From NCBI GenBank assembly GCA_002292925.1, contig DBCF01000145.1, positions 1 through 5,556 on the forward strand: a DNA stretch of 5,556 bases. The letters run 5' to 3'. The position numbers and the translations under genes are program-made. The notes under the pieces are model-generated. The model had not been told where the DNA came from. It did no database searches and was given only the letters and a program-made list of their open reading frames with translations. Of the stretch, positions 1-5,556 are shown piece by piece (within the stretch, counting starts at the first letter, position 1; every line of letters begins with the position of its first letter). Origin of the DNA: Roseiflexaceae bacterium UBA965 (lineage in GTDB: Bacteria; Chloroflexota; Chloroflexia; Chloroflexales; Roseiflexaceae).

Positions 1-538
1 TCAAAAGTGCAATCAGTGCAGATACCCCCATGAGTTGCAATGTATAGGGTAACCGACTGGCAATCAACGTCGCGATCGGACGATCGCGCAAAATAACCTG
101 AGATAGCCCAAAGTCTCCAAACAAAATCCCACGACTTGCGCGCCGATCAACCAGATCAGCAACAGTGACATATTGGCGACAGCCATCCTCGATTAGTTCG
201 ACACGGCCGTCGGGATAACGCAAACGAGCTTGGCCAGGGATAGCACAGCCGACAACGGTGTCAGCTAAAAAAGATTGCCCAGCAATCGTGACAGGACCAG
301 TAGGGAAGCCAATCAGCCAACGGCTAAAGCGGTAGGGTAGGTATAAATCAAGTTCAAACCGCTCTTTGATGCGCAAGATATCTTCGTTTGATATTTTGTT
401 GCGACCACTGTTTTGTGCTTGTCGCAACCCAGAAAGTGGCCCACCAGGGGCGATATACAGCAATCCAAATGATACTAATGCTGATGCAATTAGTACCACA
501 AACATTTGGATGATACGACGTGTTAAAAATATCGCCAC
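1..538 (-). CDS. Oligopeptide/dipeptide ABC transporter permease, DppB/OppB-like (5' part, runs off the left edge)
   Basis: This is the N-terminal 179 residues of an inner-membrane permease that would pair with a second permease and ATPases to import the ligand delivered by the upstream binding protein. Residues 1-8 are a short basic cytoplasmic start (TRR at 6-8), and residues 9-30 form a hydrophobic first membrane segment ending in APGGP (30-34), the family's usual APGDP-like turn. The family block before the second membrane segment is visible as LDLYLPYRFSRWL (63-75), GDFGLS (141-146) and RPIATLIASRLPYTLQL (153-169). In ordinary DppB proteins the RWL and GDFG blocks are only several residues apart; here about 58 extra residues (roughly 76-140, with C98 and C120) lie between them, presumably outside the membrane. 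The GTG start was chosen because a GGGAG site lies 8 nt upstream and the reading frame is closed by TAA shortly before it. It follows the binding-protein gene on the same strand, so one operon is likely. The family call is firm; the substrate is unknown. Confidence 0.88.
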   Translation of the reverse strand, partial: MAIFLTRRIIQMFVVLIASALVSFGLLYIAPGGPLSGLRQAQNSGRNKISNEDILRIKERFELDLYLPYRFSRWLIGFPTGPVTIAGQSFLADTVVGCAIPGQARLRYPDGRVELIEDGCRQYVTVADLVDRRASRGILFGDFGLSQVILRDRPIATLIASRLPYTLQLMGVSALIALL

Positions 539-546
539 GATAGCGG

Positions 547-551
547 CTCCC
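547..551 (-). promoter_or_regulatory. Ribosome binding site of the permease, decides a GTG start
   Basis: On the minus strand GGGAG lies 8 nt before GTG at 538. The nearest upstream in-frame alternative is a TTG overlapping this site, preceded directly by an in-frame TAA. GTG is therefore the best start. Confidence 0.65.
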
Positions 552-598
552 AATTACAATCAAAATAATAAGGCTGAATGGGTCGCGGCGGTGAAGTA

Positions 599-631
599 CC
601 CCATCCAACGAGATTGCCTCGTTGGATGGGG
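599..631 (-). other. Intercistronic hairpin between binding protein and permease
   Basis: This is a perfect inverted repeat: 14-nt arms at 599-612 and 618-631 around a 5-nt loop, extendable by an A-T pair (598/632). It starts 16 nt after the binding-protein stop codon and ends about 60 nt before the permease start. Neither side has a run of T, so it does not look like a canonical intrinsic terminator. In importer operons such hairpins commonly protect the 3' end of the binding-protein message, so that more binding protein than membrane protein is made. That role is inferred here from position and structure. Partial termination remains possible. Confidence 0.8.
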
Positions 632-647
632 TGAGGTAGGACTTGGA

Positions 648-2585
648 TTACTTGACGAACATGTTGAAGTCAATGTGCTCCCAGGTGGGGCTGGCAAGTG
701 TTTTCACTTGAACTTTGCCCTTGGCTGCTGCATCAACAACGGTTTGGACTTCGGCACCGGCACCGAGGGTTTCGGTACCGAGGACGTCGACATCACCGGT
801 CAACAAGGCTGCCACTGCGGCGTTGGTGTCCGCATAGAACTGAATGACAATCTTCTTGATCTTGGGGGCGGTACCGTAGTAGTTTTCGTTGGCTTCAAAG
901 GTCATCTTCTGACCCTTTTCCCAACCGGTGATTTTGTACGGTCCATTGCTCCATGGCTTTTCAGCAACTTCGGGCAAGGTTGGCCAATCTTTGGCGGGGA
1001 CGTCGGCCAAGGTCTTACCCTTGTACGGTCCATCGCTCTCGATGGGTTGCTTGGATGGGGCTGCACCGAATCCACCGGTGTAGAAGGTCGGCCACTGCAC
1101 GCCAGGCAAGAAGACCAAGGTTTGCTTGGTGTCGCTCTCTTGGGTGAAGGTTTGGACTGAATCACAGAAGGTGAAGGTCGTAGCGCCTGATTCTTTGTCA
1201 CAGGTGGTCTTTTGGCCGAGTTCGTAGTCGGCCTTGGTCACCGGTGAGCCATCTTGCCACTTCAAGCCAGGCTTCATTTCGAAGCTGACGGTGAGTTGCT
1301 TGAGCTTCAAGGGGCTGCTACCGTCCCAAACGACGGTGGCGCCAGTGGCATCGGTTACTTCGACGTCCTTGGCCAAGGCCACGGCTTCGCCGGAAGTGTT
1401 CCATACCATGTCACCGGCTTTGACGTCGATATCGACGTTGGTGGCACCGTCACCCAACTTGGGCAACTTGGTGAAACCGACGGCTTGGTAGTCGTAGTCG
1501 AGGCTGGTGACCATCTTGGCGCTGAGTAAACCGGCAGCGGTGGTGGCTACAGCGGCGCTCTCAACCAAGGTGTACAACGAAGCGGGTTCTTGGGTGAAAC
1601 CAAGGACTGCCGTGTCTTTGCCCGGCAATTCCCACTCTTCGATGTTGTAGGTGTAGTATTCGGTGGGGTTTGGCTTGAAGTTGACCAATTTTACGTTGGC
1701 AGCAGCAGCTTCGACGCGGTTGAACAACGGCAAGCTGACCATGTCCTTCGAGAATTCTTGTTGGACGATGGCGTATTGCTTGATGCGTTCGTCGCGGTCG
1801 AGGGTGTTGTTGGCGGCGATGATGGCCTTGCTGGCCGCTTCGTTACACCAACCCATGCCGTTTTGGCCTTCCCAGTTGTTGCTGGGCAATGGGATTTGGT
1901 TACAGGCATACAACGATATACCGCCGGGATCGGCTTGACCAACCCATGCGAAGGCGCCCAATTCGTAGTCACGGCGTGCCAACCCAGTGGTATCGCCGAA
2001 CCACCATGAAGCGGGGGCGTGCGTGCGTGAAATGGTGATGCCACAGTTATCTGCGAGCTGTTGCTCAAGTACGGTGGCCCATGTCTGTCGGAAGGCGGCG
2101 CTGGTGGTGGTGAACTTCAAGAACAACGGAGCTCCCGTTGTCACATTGGCACCCTCTTCCCAACCGGCTTCCTTCAACAACGCAATACCCTTTTCGGGAT
2201 TGAAGTCATAAACGGTGACACCGTCGCTGGCGGCTGCCCAGTGGTTCTTGGGCAAGAAGGTGTCCATCAACAACCCTTTTTGTTCTTCTTCAGTCAAAAA
2301 CGGATAGACTGATTTGATCAATTCGGGGCGGTTGGTGCAGTACGCAATGGCTTGGCGGACCTTGACATCACCCAAAATTGGGTGGGCGGTGGTGAATGAG
2401 GCGTCGGTGACGACTTCCTTCTCAACGACCACGGTTTCCTTGACGGGGGCACTCGTCTCTTTCACGACCACGGTTTCCTTGATTGGCTGTTGAGCGGCTT
2501 GGCTCCCACAGGCTGCAATCAAGGGTACGACCATAGCAATGACGAAGAGCACTGCGGCGCGGCGCAAGAATTGCTGCTTCAACAT
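648..2585 (-). CDS. ABC transporter substrate-binding lipoprotein, SBP family 5, with circularly permuted domain order
   Basis: This 645-residue extracytoplasmic lipoprotein would capture a peptide-like ligand for the downstream permease. Residues 1-25 are a signal peptide (K3, R8, R9, then a hydrophobic core), and the lipobox IAAC places the lipidated cysteine at C26. Residues 35-60 are a charged tether made of two 13-residue copies containing KETVVV. Residues 66-320 match the normally C-terminal half of the family: DVKVRQAIAYCTNR (73-86), FNPEKGIALLKEAGW (128-142), an ADPGG loop (218-222) and a terminal VKLVNFKPNPTEYY (298-311). After PGKD (321-324) comes the normally N-terminal half: LGFTQEPASLYTL (328-340), FEMKPGLKWQDGSPVTKADY (435-454), SNGPYKITGWEKG (546-558), FEANENYYG (563-571) and LLTGDVD (594-600). 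It stops at IDFN (638-641), just where a normal protein would run on into the DVRVRQA block. Each half occurs once. The mature protein has six other cysteines (83, 181, 228, 247, 462, 474). The ATG start is supported by AAGGAG 6 nt upstream. The family is certain; the ligand cannot be read from sequence. Confidence 0.93.
   Translation of the reverse strand: MLKQQFLRRAAVLFVIAMVVPLIAACGSQAAQQPIKETVVVKETSAPVKETVVVEKEVVTDASFTTAHPILGDVKVRQAIAYCTNRPELIKSVYPFLTEEEQKGLLMDTFLPKNHWAAASDGVTVYDFNPEKGIALLKEAGWEEGANVTTGAPLFLKFTTTSAAFRQTWATVLEQQLADNCGITISRTHAPASWWFGDTTGLARRDYELGAFAWVGQADPGGISLYACNQIPLPSNNWEGQNGMGWCNEAASKAIIAANNTLDRDERIKQYAIVQQEFSKDMVSLPLFNRVEAAAANVKLVNFKPNPTEYYTYNIEEWELPGKDTAVLGFTQEPASLYTLVESAAVATTAAGLLSAKMVTSLDYDYQAVGFTKLPKLGDGATNVDIDVKAGDMVWNTSGEAVALAKDVEVTDATGATVVWDGSSPLKLKQLTVSFEMKPGLKWQDGSPVTKADYELGQKTTCDKESGATTFTFCDSVQTFTQESDTKQTLVFLPGVQWPTFYTGGFGAAPSKQPIESDGPYKGKTLADVPAKDWPTLPEVAEKPWSNGPYKITGWEKGQKMTFEANENYYGTAPKIKKIVIQFYADTNAAVAALLTGDVDVLGTETLGAGAEVQTVVDAAAKGKVQVKTLASPTWEHIDFNMFVK
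2425..2482 (-). repeat. Tandem duplication encoding the lipoprotein tether
   Basis: An exact 19-nt word occurs at 2425-2443 and again at 2464-2482, offset by 39 nt, which is 13 codons. The two units encode IKETVVVKETSAP (residues 35-47) and VKETVVVEKEVVT (48-60). The duplication stays in frame and lies between the lipidated cysteine and the first folded block, so it lengthens the spacer from membrane to domain. The first word differs from the second only outside the 19 nt, which suggests a fairly recent or constrained duplication. Confidence 0.85.
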
Positions 2586-2591
2586 GGGGTA

Positions 2592-2597
2592 CTCCTT
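2592..2597 (-). promoter_or_regulatory. Ribosome binding site of the binding-protein gene
   Basis: AAGGAG on the minus strand lies 6 nt before the ATG at 2585. It is a strong Shine-Dalgarno sequence, as expected for an abundant binding protein. Confidence 0.8.
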
Positions 2598-2719
2598 ATA
2601 ATCTGATTTTCTCGTACTTCAACACTCTATCCACTGTAGCAAAAATCCCATCGCGACTTACGTCTTGTCGTGTCTACGTTGAAATTTGGTGTCGTGAATT
2701 TAGGTATTCGTAACTCTGA

Positions 2720-2748
2720 ATGTTAGCGTAACTTTGGCTAGATGTCAA
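2720..2748 (-). promoter_or_regulatory. Predicted sigma-70-type promoter of the importer unit
   Basis: On the minus strand a perfect TTGACA (2748-2743) is followed after 17 nt by TAACAT (2725-2720), which matches TATAAT at 4 of 6 positions. Transcription would start near 2713 and give an untranslated leader of about 128 nt before the binding-protein ATG. I see no riboswitch or strong hairpin in that leader. This is a sequence match only. Confidence 0.5.
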
Positions 2749-3054
2749 CGATTCAATTGGTTATTGGTCTTGATTTATGGGGAGCACGGGTAATTAGTAA
2801 GTGTTTTGTCATTATTTACAGGCTTTGATTTTTATTACCGTTATATATGCGTAAAAATCTACCTAATCACAAAAAAATTGTTGTGTGTGGGTGTTTTTAT
2901 TTACAATATAAACGAGTAAATTACATAATTTTGTGTCAATTTCGAATCAATAGCGTACAATTTTGCATAAATTCACCCTGATATCCTCTTTCGCTCGCGC
3001 TATTTGTCAAGTGGTTTGGTGCGGACTCTGGTTGTTTTTGTGCTATTTTCATCC
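2749..3054. other. AT-rich divergent intergenic stretch without a recognisable gene
   Basis: About 300 bp between the two divergent promoter regions is rich in A and T, with T-tracts and A-tracts. I see no tRNA, no ribosomal or riboswitch motif, no convincing open frame and no long repeat. Isolated TTGACA-like hexamers occur (minus strand at 2934-2939 and 3005-3010; the second is a perfect match) but lack a good partner hexamer at normal spacing. The stretch may hold upstream activator sites that I cannot identify. Confidence 0.5.
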
Positions 3055-3083
3055 TTGACACACAAAACGACATATGGTAGCAT
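3055..3083 (+). promoter_or_regulatory. Predicted distal promoter of the ribonucleotide reductase gene
   Basis: A perfect TTGACA (3055-3060) is followed after 17 nt by TAGCAT (3078-3083), 4 of 6 to TATAAT, with TG one base upstream (3075-3076), which makes an extended -10. The start would be near 3090, about 200 nt before the reductase ATG and just upstream of the NrdR-like site. It is a sequence match only. Confidence 0.5.
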
Positions 3084-3119
3084 ACAAATACGTTATTTAG
3101 TGATATTCCCCACTGCGTA

Positions 3120-3135
3120 CTACTATATATTGTGT
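3120..3135 (+). promoter_or_regulatory. NrdR box (putative repressor site, copy 1)
   Basis: The 16-mer from 3120 to 3135 matches the published NrdR-box consensus acaCwAtATaTwGwgt at 14 of 16 positions, including the whole core at 3123-3132. NrdR is the ATP-cone repressor of bacterial ribonucleotide reductase genes, and its boxes normally sit in pairs at their promoters. Position upstream of a reductase gene strongly supports the call, although no nrdR gene is in view. Confidence 0.72.
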
Positions 3136-3146
3136 TTTTTTAGTAA

Positions 3147-3162
3147 AACAAATATATTGAGC
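3147..3162 (+). promoter_or_regulatory. NrdR box (putative, copy 2, weaker)
   Basis: A second 16-mer at 3147-3162 matches the NrdR consensus at about 12 of 16 positions and keeps most of the core. It lies 27 bp centre to centre from copy 1, less than the 31-32 bp typical of NrdR pairs. It overlaps the -35 region of the proximal promoter. Confidence 0.42.
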
Positions 3163-3183
3163 GCAGTGAATTGATGCTACAAT
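3157..3183 (+). promoter_or_regulatory. Predicted proximal promoter of the ribonucleotide reductase gene, extended -10
   Basis: TACAAT (3178-3183) matches the -10 consensus at 5 of 6 positions and has TG one base upstream (3175-3176). Only a weak -35 (TTGAGC, 3157-3162) is present, at a short 15-nt spacing, so an extended -10 promoter is the better reading. The start would be near 3190, about 100 nt before the ATG. A 13-bp palindrome, CTACA-ATG-TGTAG (3177-3189), overlaps the -10 and also resembles a degenerate NrdR box, 30 bp from copy 2. Confidence 0.45.
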
Positions 3184-3278
3184 GTGTAGTAAATCTTTGT
3201 TTTTTGGCACTAGATAGCACTAAACTGCCGCACGCAATTGTGCAATTTGTTGGCAAACTGTAATCTTACAAGGTAAAT

Positions 3279-3283
3279 GGAGG
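3279..3283 (+). promoter_or_regulatory. Ribosome binding site of the reductase gene
   Basis: GGAGG lies 6 nt before the ATG at 3290. It fixes the start ahead of the ATP-cone domain. Confidence 0.8.
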
Positions 3284-3289
3284 CTGGGT

Positions 3290-5556
3290 ATGACACTGGA
3301 AGAGACGGTAGCGGCGGAAGTGAGTTCGACCGCATATCATGATGATGCAGTACAAGCGCCAACCACGATTGTAAAGCGCGATGGACGTACCGTGATGTTT
3401 GAAGCAGAGCGGATTCACAACGCCATCACGCGCTGTTTTCAAAGTTTTGGGCGTGATTCAAGCACACCCGTAAAAGAATTGACGCGCCGTGTCGTCAATA
3501 TCGTGGCTGCCAAAGCGACGCGTGGGATGCCAAGTGTCGAAGAAGTCCAAGATATTGTCGAGATGGTATTGCAAGCAGCTGGTGAATTCGAAGCAGCCAA
3601 GCGCTATATTTTGTATCGAGCCGAGCGCGCCAAAGAGCGCGAGCGTCGCCCGGTGCCCGATGATGTCCGTGAGGCGTTTTCGGCGTCAGACAAATATTTT
3701 CCTACACCGCTCCAGAAGTTCCAGTTTTTTGATAAATACTCACGGTTCAACTATGACTTAGCCCGCCGCGAAACGTGGATCGAAACAGTCGATCGCGCGG
3801 TGAATTATCTGCATGGTATTGCTGGCGACCGTTTGCCCCGTGAAACCTACGAGCGTATCCGCACTGCGGTACTCGAAATGCGCGCCATGCCGTCGATGCG
3901 GTTATTGGCCATGGCTGGACCGGCTGCAGAGCGCAATAACATTGCGATTTATAACTGTAGCTACCAACCGGTCGAAAGCATTGATTCGTTTGTCGAAGCC
4001 TTGATTATTTCGATGGCAGGTTGTGGCGTCGGCTATTCGGTCGAAAGCAAATATGTCGAAAACTTCCCCCGCATCAAACGCCAAACCGGCGCTGCCCCAT
4101 TGAACTATGTGGTCGAAGACTCCGCCGAAGGTTGGGCCGACGCCATGCGGGTCGGATTGCAGATTTGGTGGGAAGGTGGCGATATCCGGTTTGATTTGTC
4201 GCAACTGCGCTCAGCTGGCGCCGCCTTGCGCATCAAGGGTGGACGAGCCTCAGGTCCAGAGCCCCTGCGCCGTACCCTTGATTTCATGCGCCGCAAAGTG
4301 TTGTCACGTCAAGGTTCGTTTTTGCGACCAATTGACGCCCACGACATGATGTGTGTGGTCGGTACTGCCGCCGTGTCTGGTGGGGTACGCCGTACTGCCA
4401 TGATCTCGTTGTTTGACCCCGAAGATACCGAAATGCTCCAATCCAAGAGTGGTGATTTCGAACACGAAAACAGCCACCGCTGGAATGCCAATAACTCGGC
4501 CGTCTGGCCGGTGGGTGGCTTGACCCAACAATCGTTCATCCATCAATTCATGGAAATGGTTGACTCGGGTCGTGGTGAGCCTGGCATCTTCAATCGCGAG
4601 GGCGCCAATACCATGAAGCCCGCCCGCCGCAAAGACGCCGATTTCGGTACCAACCCCTGTGGCGAAATCAATCTGCGCCCGTGGCAGTTTTGTAATTTGA
4701 CTGCAGCGGTAGCGCGGGCTGATGACACCTTCGAAACACTGCGCGAAAAGGTCGAAGTGGCCACCATCATCGGGAGCATTCAATCGATGGCCACCAACTT
4801 CCCCGGTTTGCGCCCCATGTGGAAGCAAAACTGTGAAGAAGAACGCTTGCTCGGTGTCGACATCACTGGTCAAATGGATAGTTTGGCCGCCCAAGATGCC
4901 CAATTCAAACGCCAGCTACGCGAAATTTCAATCGAAGTCAATCGCGTGACTGCTGCCGCGTTGGGAATTAACCAATCGGCATCGATTACCTGTGTCAAGC
5001 CCAGTGGTAACTCGTCGCAGTTGTTGAATTGTGCCAGTGGTTTGCACCCCCGTTGGGCGCCATACTACGTCCGCAACGTGCGCGTGTCGATCCACTCCCC
5101 CATCTACAAAGTGTTGCGCGATGCTGGCGTCCCTATGGACCCTGAAAACGGCCAGAATGTGGACAATGCTACCACCTGGGTCGTCCACTTCCCCATGAAG
5201 GCACCTGAAGGCGCCATTACCCGTGGCGATGTCAGTGCCATCCAACAGTGTGAGTTCTGGTTGCAAAATAAACTCTTCTGGACCGAGCACAACCCATCCG
5301 TGACCATCACCTACCGCCCCGATGAGGTGCTTGAAGTGATGAAGTGGGTCTGGGAGCATCGTGAACAAGTAGGCGGCATGTCGTTCTTGCCCGCATTTGA
5401 TGCCCAATACGACCAAATGCCCTATGTCGAAATCGCCAAGGAAGAATACGAGCGCCTCGCCGCCGAATTCCCCGAAATCGATTTCAGCAAGGTATGGCGC
5501 TACGAAGAGAGCGACCTCACCAACGCTGCCCAAGAATTGGCGTGTGTCGGTGGATC
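3290..5556 (+). CDS. nrdJ: Adenosylcobalamin-dependent (class II) ribonucleotide reductase, 3' end just outside the window
   Basis: The enzyme reduces ribonucleotides to deoxyribonucleotides in the cytoplasm, using coenzyme B12 to generate a thiyl radical, and works with or without oxygen. Residues 27-113 are an ATP cone (KRDG at 29-32), the overall activity switch. The catalytic barrel follows: MPSMRLLAMAGPA (about 202-214) and the first redox cysteine in YNCSY (C223). NPCGEI (455-460) gives C457 as the thiyl cysteine plus N455 and E459, and C468 in FCNL is the second redox cysteine. The 11-residue spacing of C457 and C468 equals that of C408 and C419 in the Lactobacillus leichmannii enzyme, and the surrounding blocks resemble that triphosphate-reductase (RTPR) branch. 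The last codons read ACVGG plus TC, which must encode serine. This fits the C-terminal CxxxxC shuttle (C731/C736 in L. leichmannii), with C752 first and the partner expected at 757, so only a few residues should be missing. No small subunit is expected. NrdR-like sites upstream suggest repression when dNTPs are ample. The triphosphate-versus-diphosphate assignment is less sure than the class. Confidence 0.94.
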   Translation, partial: MTLEETVAAEVSSTAYHDDAVQAPTTIVKRDGRTVMFEAERIHNAITRCFQSFGRDSSTPVKELTRRVVNIVAAKATRGMPSVEEVQDIVEMVLQAAGEFEAAKRYILYRAERAKERERRPVPDDVREAFSASDKYFPTPLQKFQFFDKYSRFNYDLARRETWIETVDRAVNYLHGIAGDRLPRETYERIRTAVLEMRAMPSMRLLAMAGPAAERNNIAIYNCSYQPVESIDSFVEALIISMAGCGVGYSVESKYVENFPRIKRQTGAAPLNYVVEDSAEGWADAMRVGLQIWWEGGDIRFDLSQLRSAGAALRIKGGRASGPEPLRRTLDFMRRKVLSRQGSFLRPIDAHDMMCVVGTAAVSGGVRRTAMISLFDPEDTEMLQSKSGDFEHENSHRWNANNSAVWPVGGLTQQSFIHQFMEMVDSGRGEPGIFNREGANTMKPARRKDADFGTNPCGEINLRPWQFCNLTAAVARADDTFETLREKVEVATIIGSIQSMATNFPGLRPMWKQNCEEERLLGVDITGQMDSLAAQDAQFKRQLREISIEVNRVTAAALGINQSASITCVKPSGNSSQLLNCASGLHPRWAPYYVRNVRVSIHSPIYKVLRDAGVPMDPENGQNVDNATTWVVHFPMKAPEGAITRGDVSAIQQCEFWLQNKLFWTEHNPSVTITYRPDEVLEVMKWVWEHREQVGGMSFLPAFDAQYDQMPYVEIAKEEYERLAAEFPEIDFSKVWRYEESDLTNAAQELACVGG

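Noticed and set aside
1..538. A frameshift in the permease near the A-run at 267-272.
   Set aside because: Translating through the six-A run keeps one frame from the GTG to the window edge, with family blocks on both sides.
599..631. The intercistronic hairpin read as a rho-independent terminator.
   Set aside because: No T-run follows either arm on the strand concerned, and the permease directly downstream has no evident promoter of its own.
366..1160. A 264-codon open frame on the plus strand opposite the importer genes.
   Set aside because: It spans the permease-binding-protein junction in antisense, has no Shine-Dalgarno or family motif, and its translation mirrors the biased codons of the real minus-strand genes.
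648..2585. The binding protein read as a fusion of two unrelated half genes, or as an assembly artefact.
   Set aside because: The two halves are complementary parts of one fold, each present once, with smooth joins at both the internal linker and the termini and one open frame. A mis-assembly would be unlikely to join exactly at domain borders and keep the frame and the signal peptide.
2597..2602. A perfect TATAAT on the plus strand just upstream of the binding-protein gene.
   Set aside because: It overlaps the minus-strand Shine-Dalgarno region and its best -35 (TTGCTG, 2571-2576) is 20 nt away. It would drive transcription from inside the divergent gene.
2847..2981. A 44-residue plus-strand open frame inside the intergenic region.
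   Set aside because: It has no Shine-Dalgarno sequence and lies in AT-rich DNA. Its composition, with several cysteines and many N, I and K, is what random AT-rich sequence gives.
3090..3289. A cobalamin riboswitch in the reductase leader, considered because the enzyme needs B12.
   Set aside because: I see no B12-box-like conserved core, only an isolated CCACTG-like word. Cobalamin riboswitches usually control B12-independent reductases, not class II enzymes.
4304..5533. Two minus-strand open frames of about 200 codons each (4304-4903 and 4928-5533) opposite the reductase.
   Set aside because: The plus frame beneath them is an unbroken reductase with catalytic motifs. The antisense products show no recognisable motif and no proper start signals.

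Overview
The window carries three genes in two divergent units, separated by an AT-rich intergenic region of about 690 bp. The minus strand holds the first two genes of an oligopeptide-type ABC importer: a substrate-binding lipoprotein, then the start of an inner-membrane permease that runs off the left edge. The plus strand holds an adenosylcobalamin-dependent (class II) ribonucleotide reductase that runs off the right edge within a few residues of its expected C-terminus. No tRNA, rRNA, CRISPR array, insertion sequence or prophage gene is visible.

The organism is probably a member of the Chloroflexota (Chloroflexia-like). This is inferred from the style of the binding protein and of the permease, which has a long extracytoplasmic insertion, and from the class II reductase. 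No marker gene proves it. Coding DNA is of moderate GC and the intergenic region is clearly AT-rich.

The most unusual object is the binding protein (minus strand, 648-2585). All the expected blocks of an SBP family 5 (OppA/DppA-like) protein are present once each, but in swapped order. The half that is normally C-terminal follows the lipoprotein signal. The half that is normally N-terminal follows a few-residue linker and ends the protein. This is the signature of a natural circular permutation, with the new termini at the crossing from domain I to domain III. The lipid anchor therefore attaches to the opposite lobe from normal, through a tether built of a duplicated 13-residue unit.

Between binding protein and permease lies a perfect 14-bp hairpin (599-631) without a U-tract. 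It probably stabilises the binding-protein mRNA or limits read-through rather than acting as a full terminator. The importer unit has a good sigma-70-type promoter (2720-2748) and clear Shine-Dalgarno sites.

The reductase unit has two candidate promoters. It also has a 16-bp site matching the NrdR-box consensus at 14 of 16 positions (3120-3135), followed by weaker copies that overlap the proximal promoter. This fits repression by NrdR. The reductase has an N-terminal ATP cone and the full set of visible catalytic residues: C223, N455, C457, E459, C468 and the first C-terminal shuttle cysteine C752.
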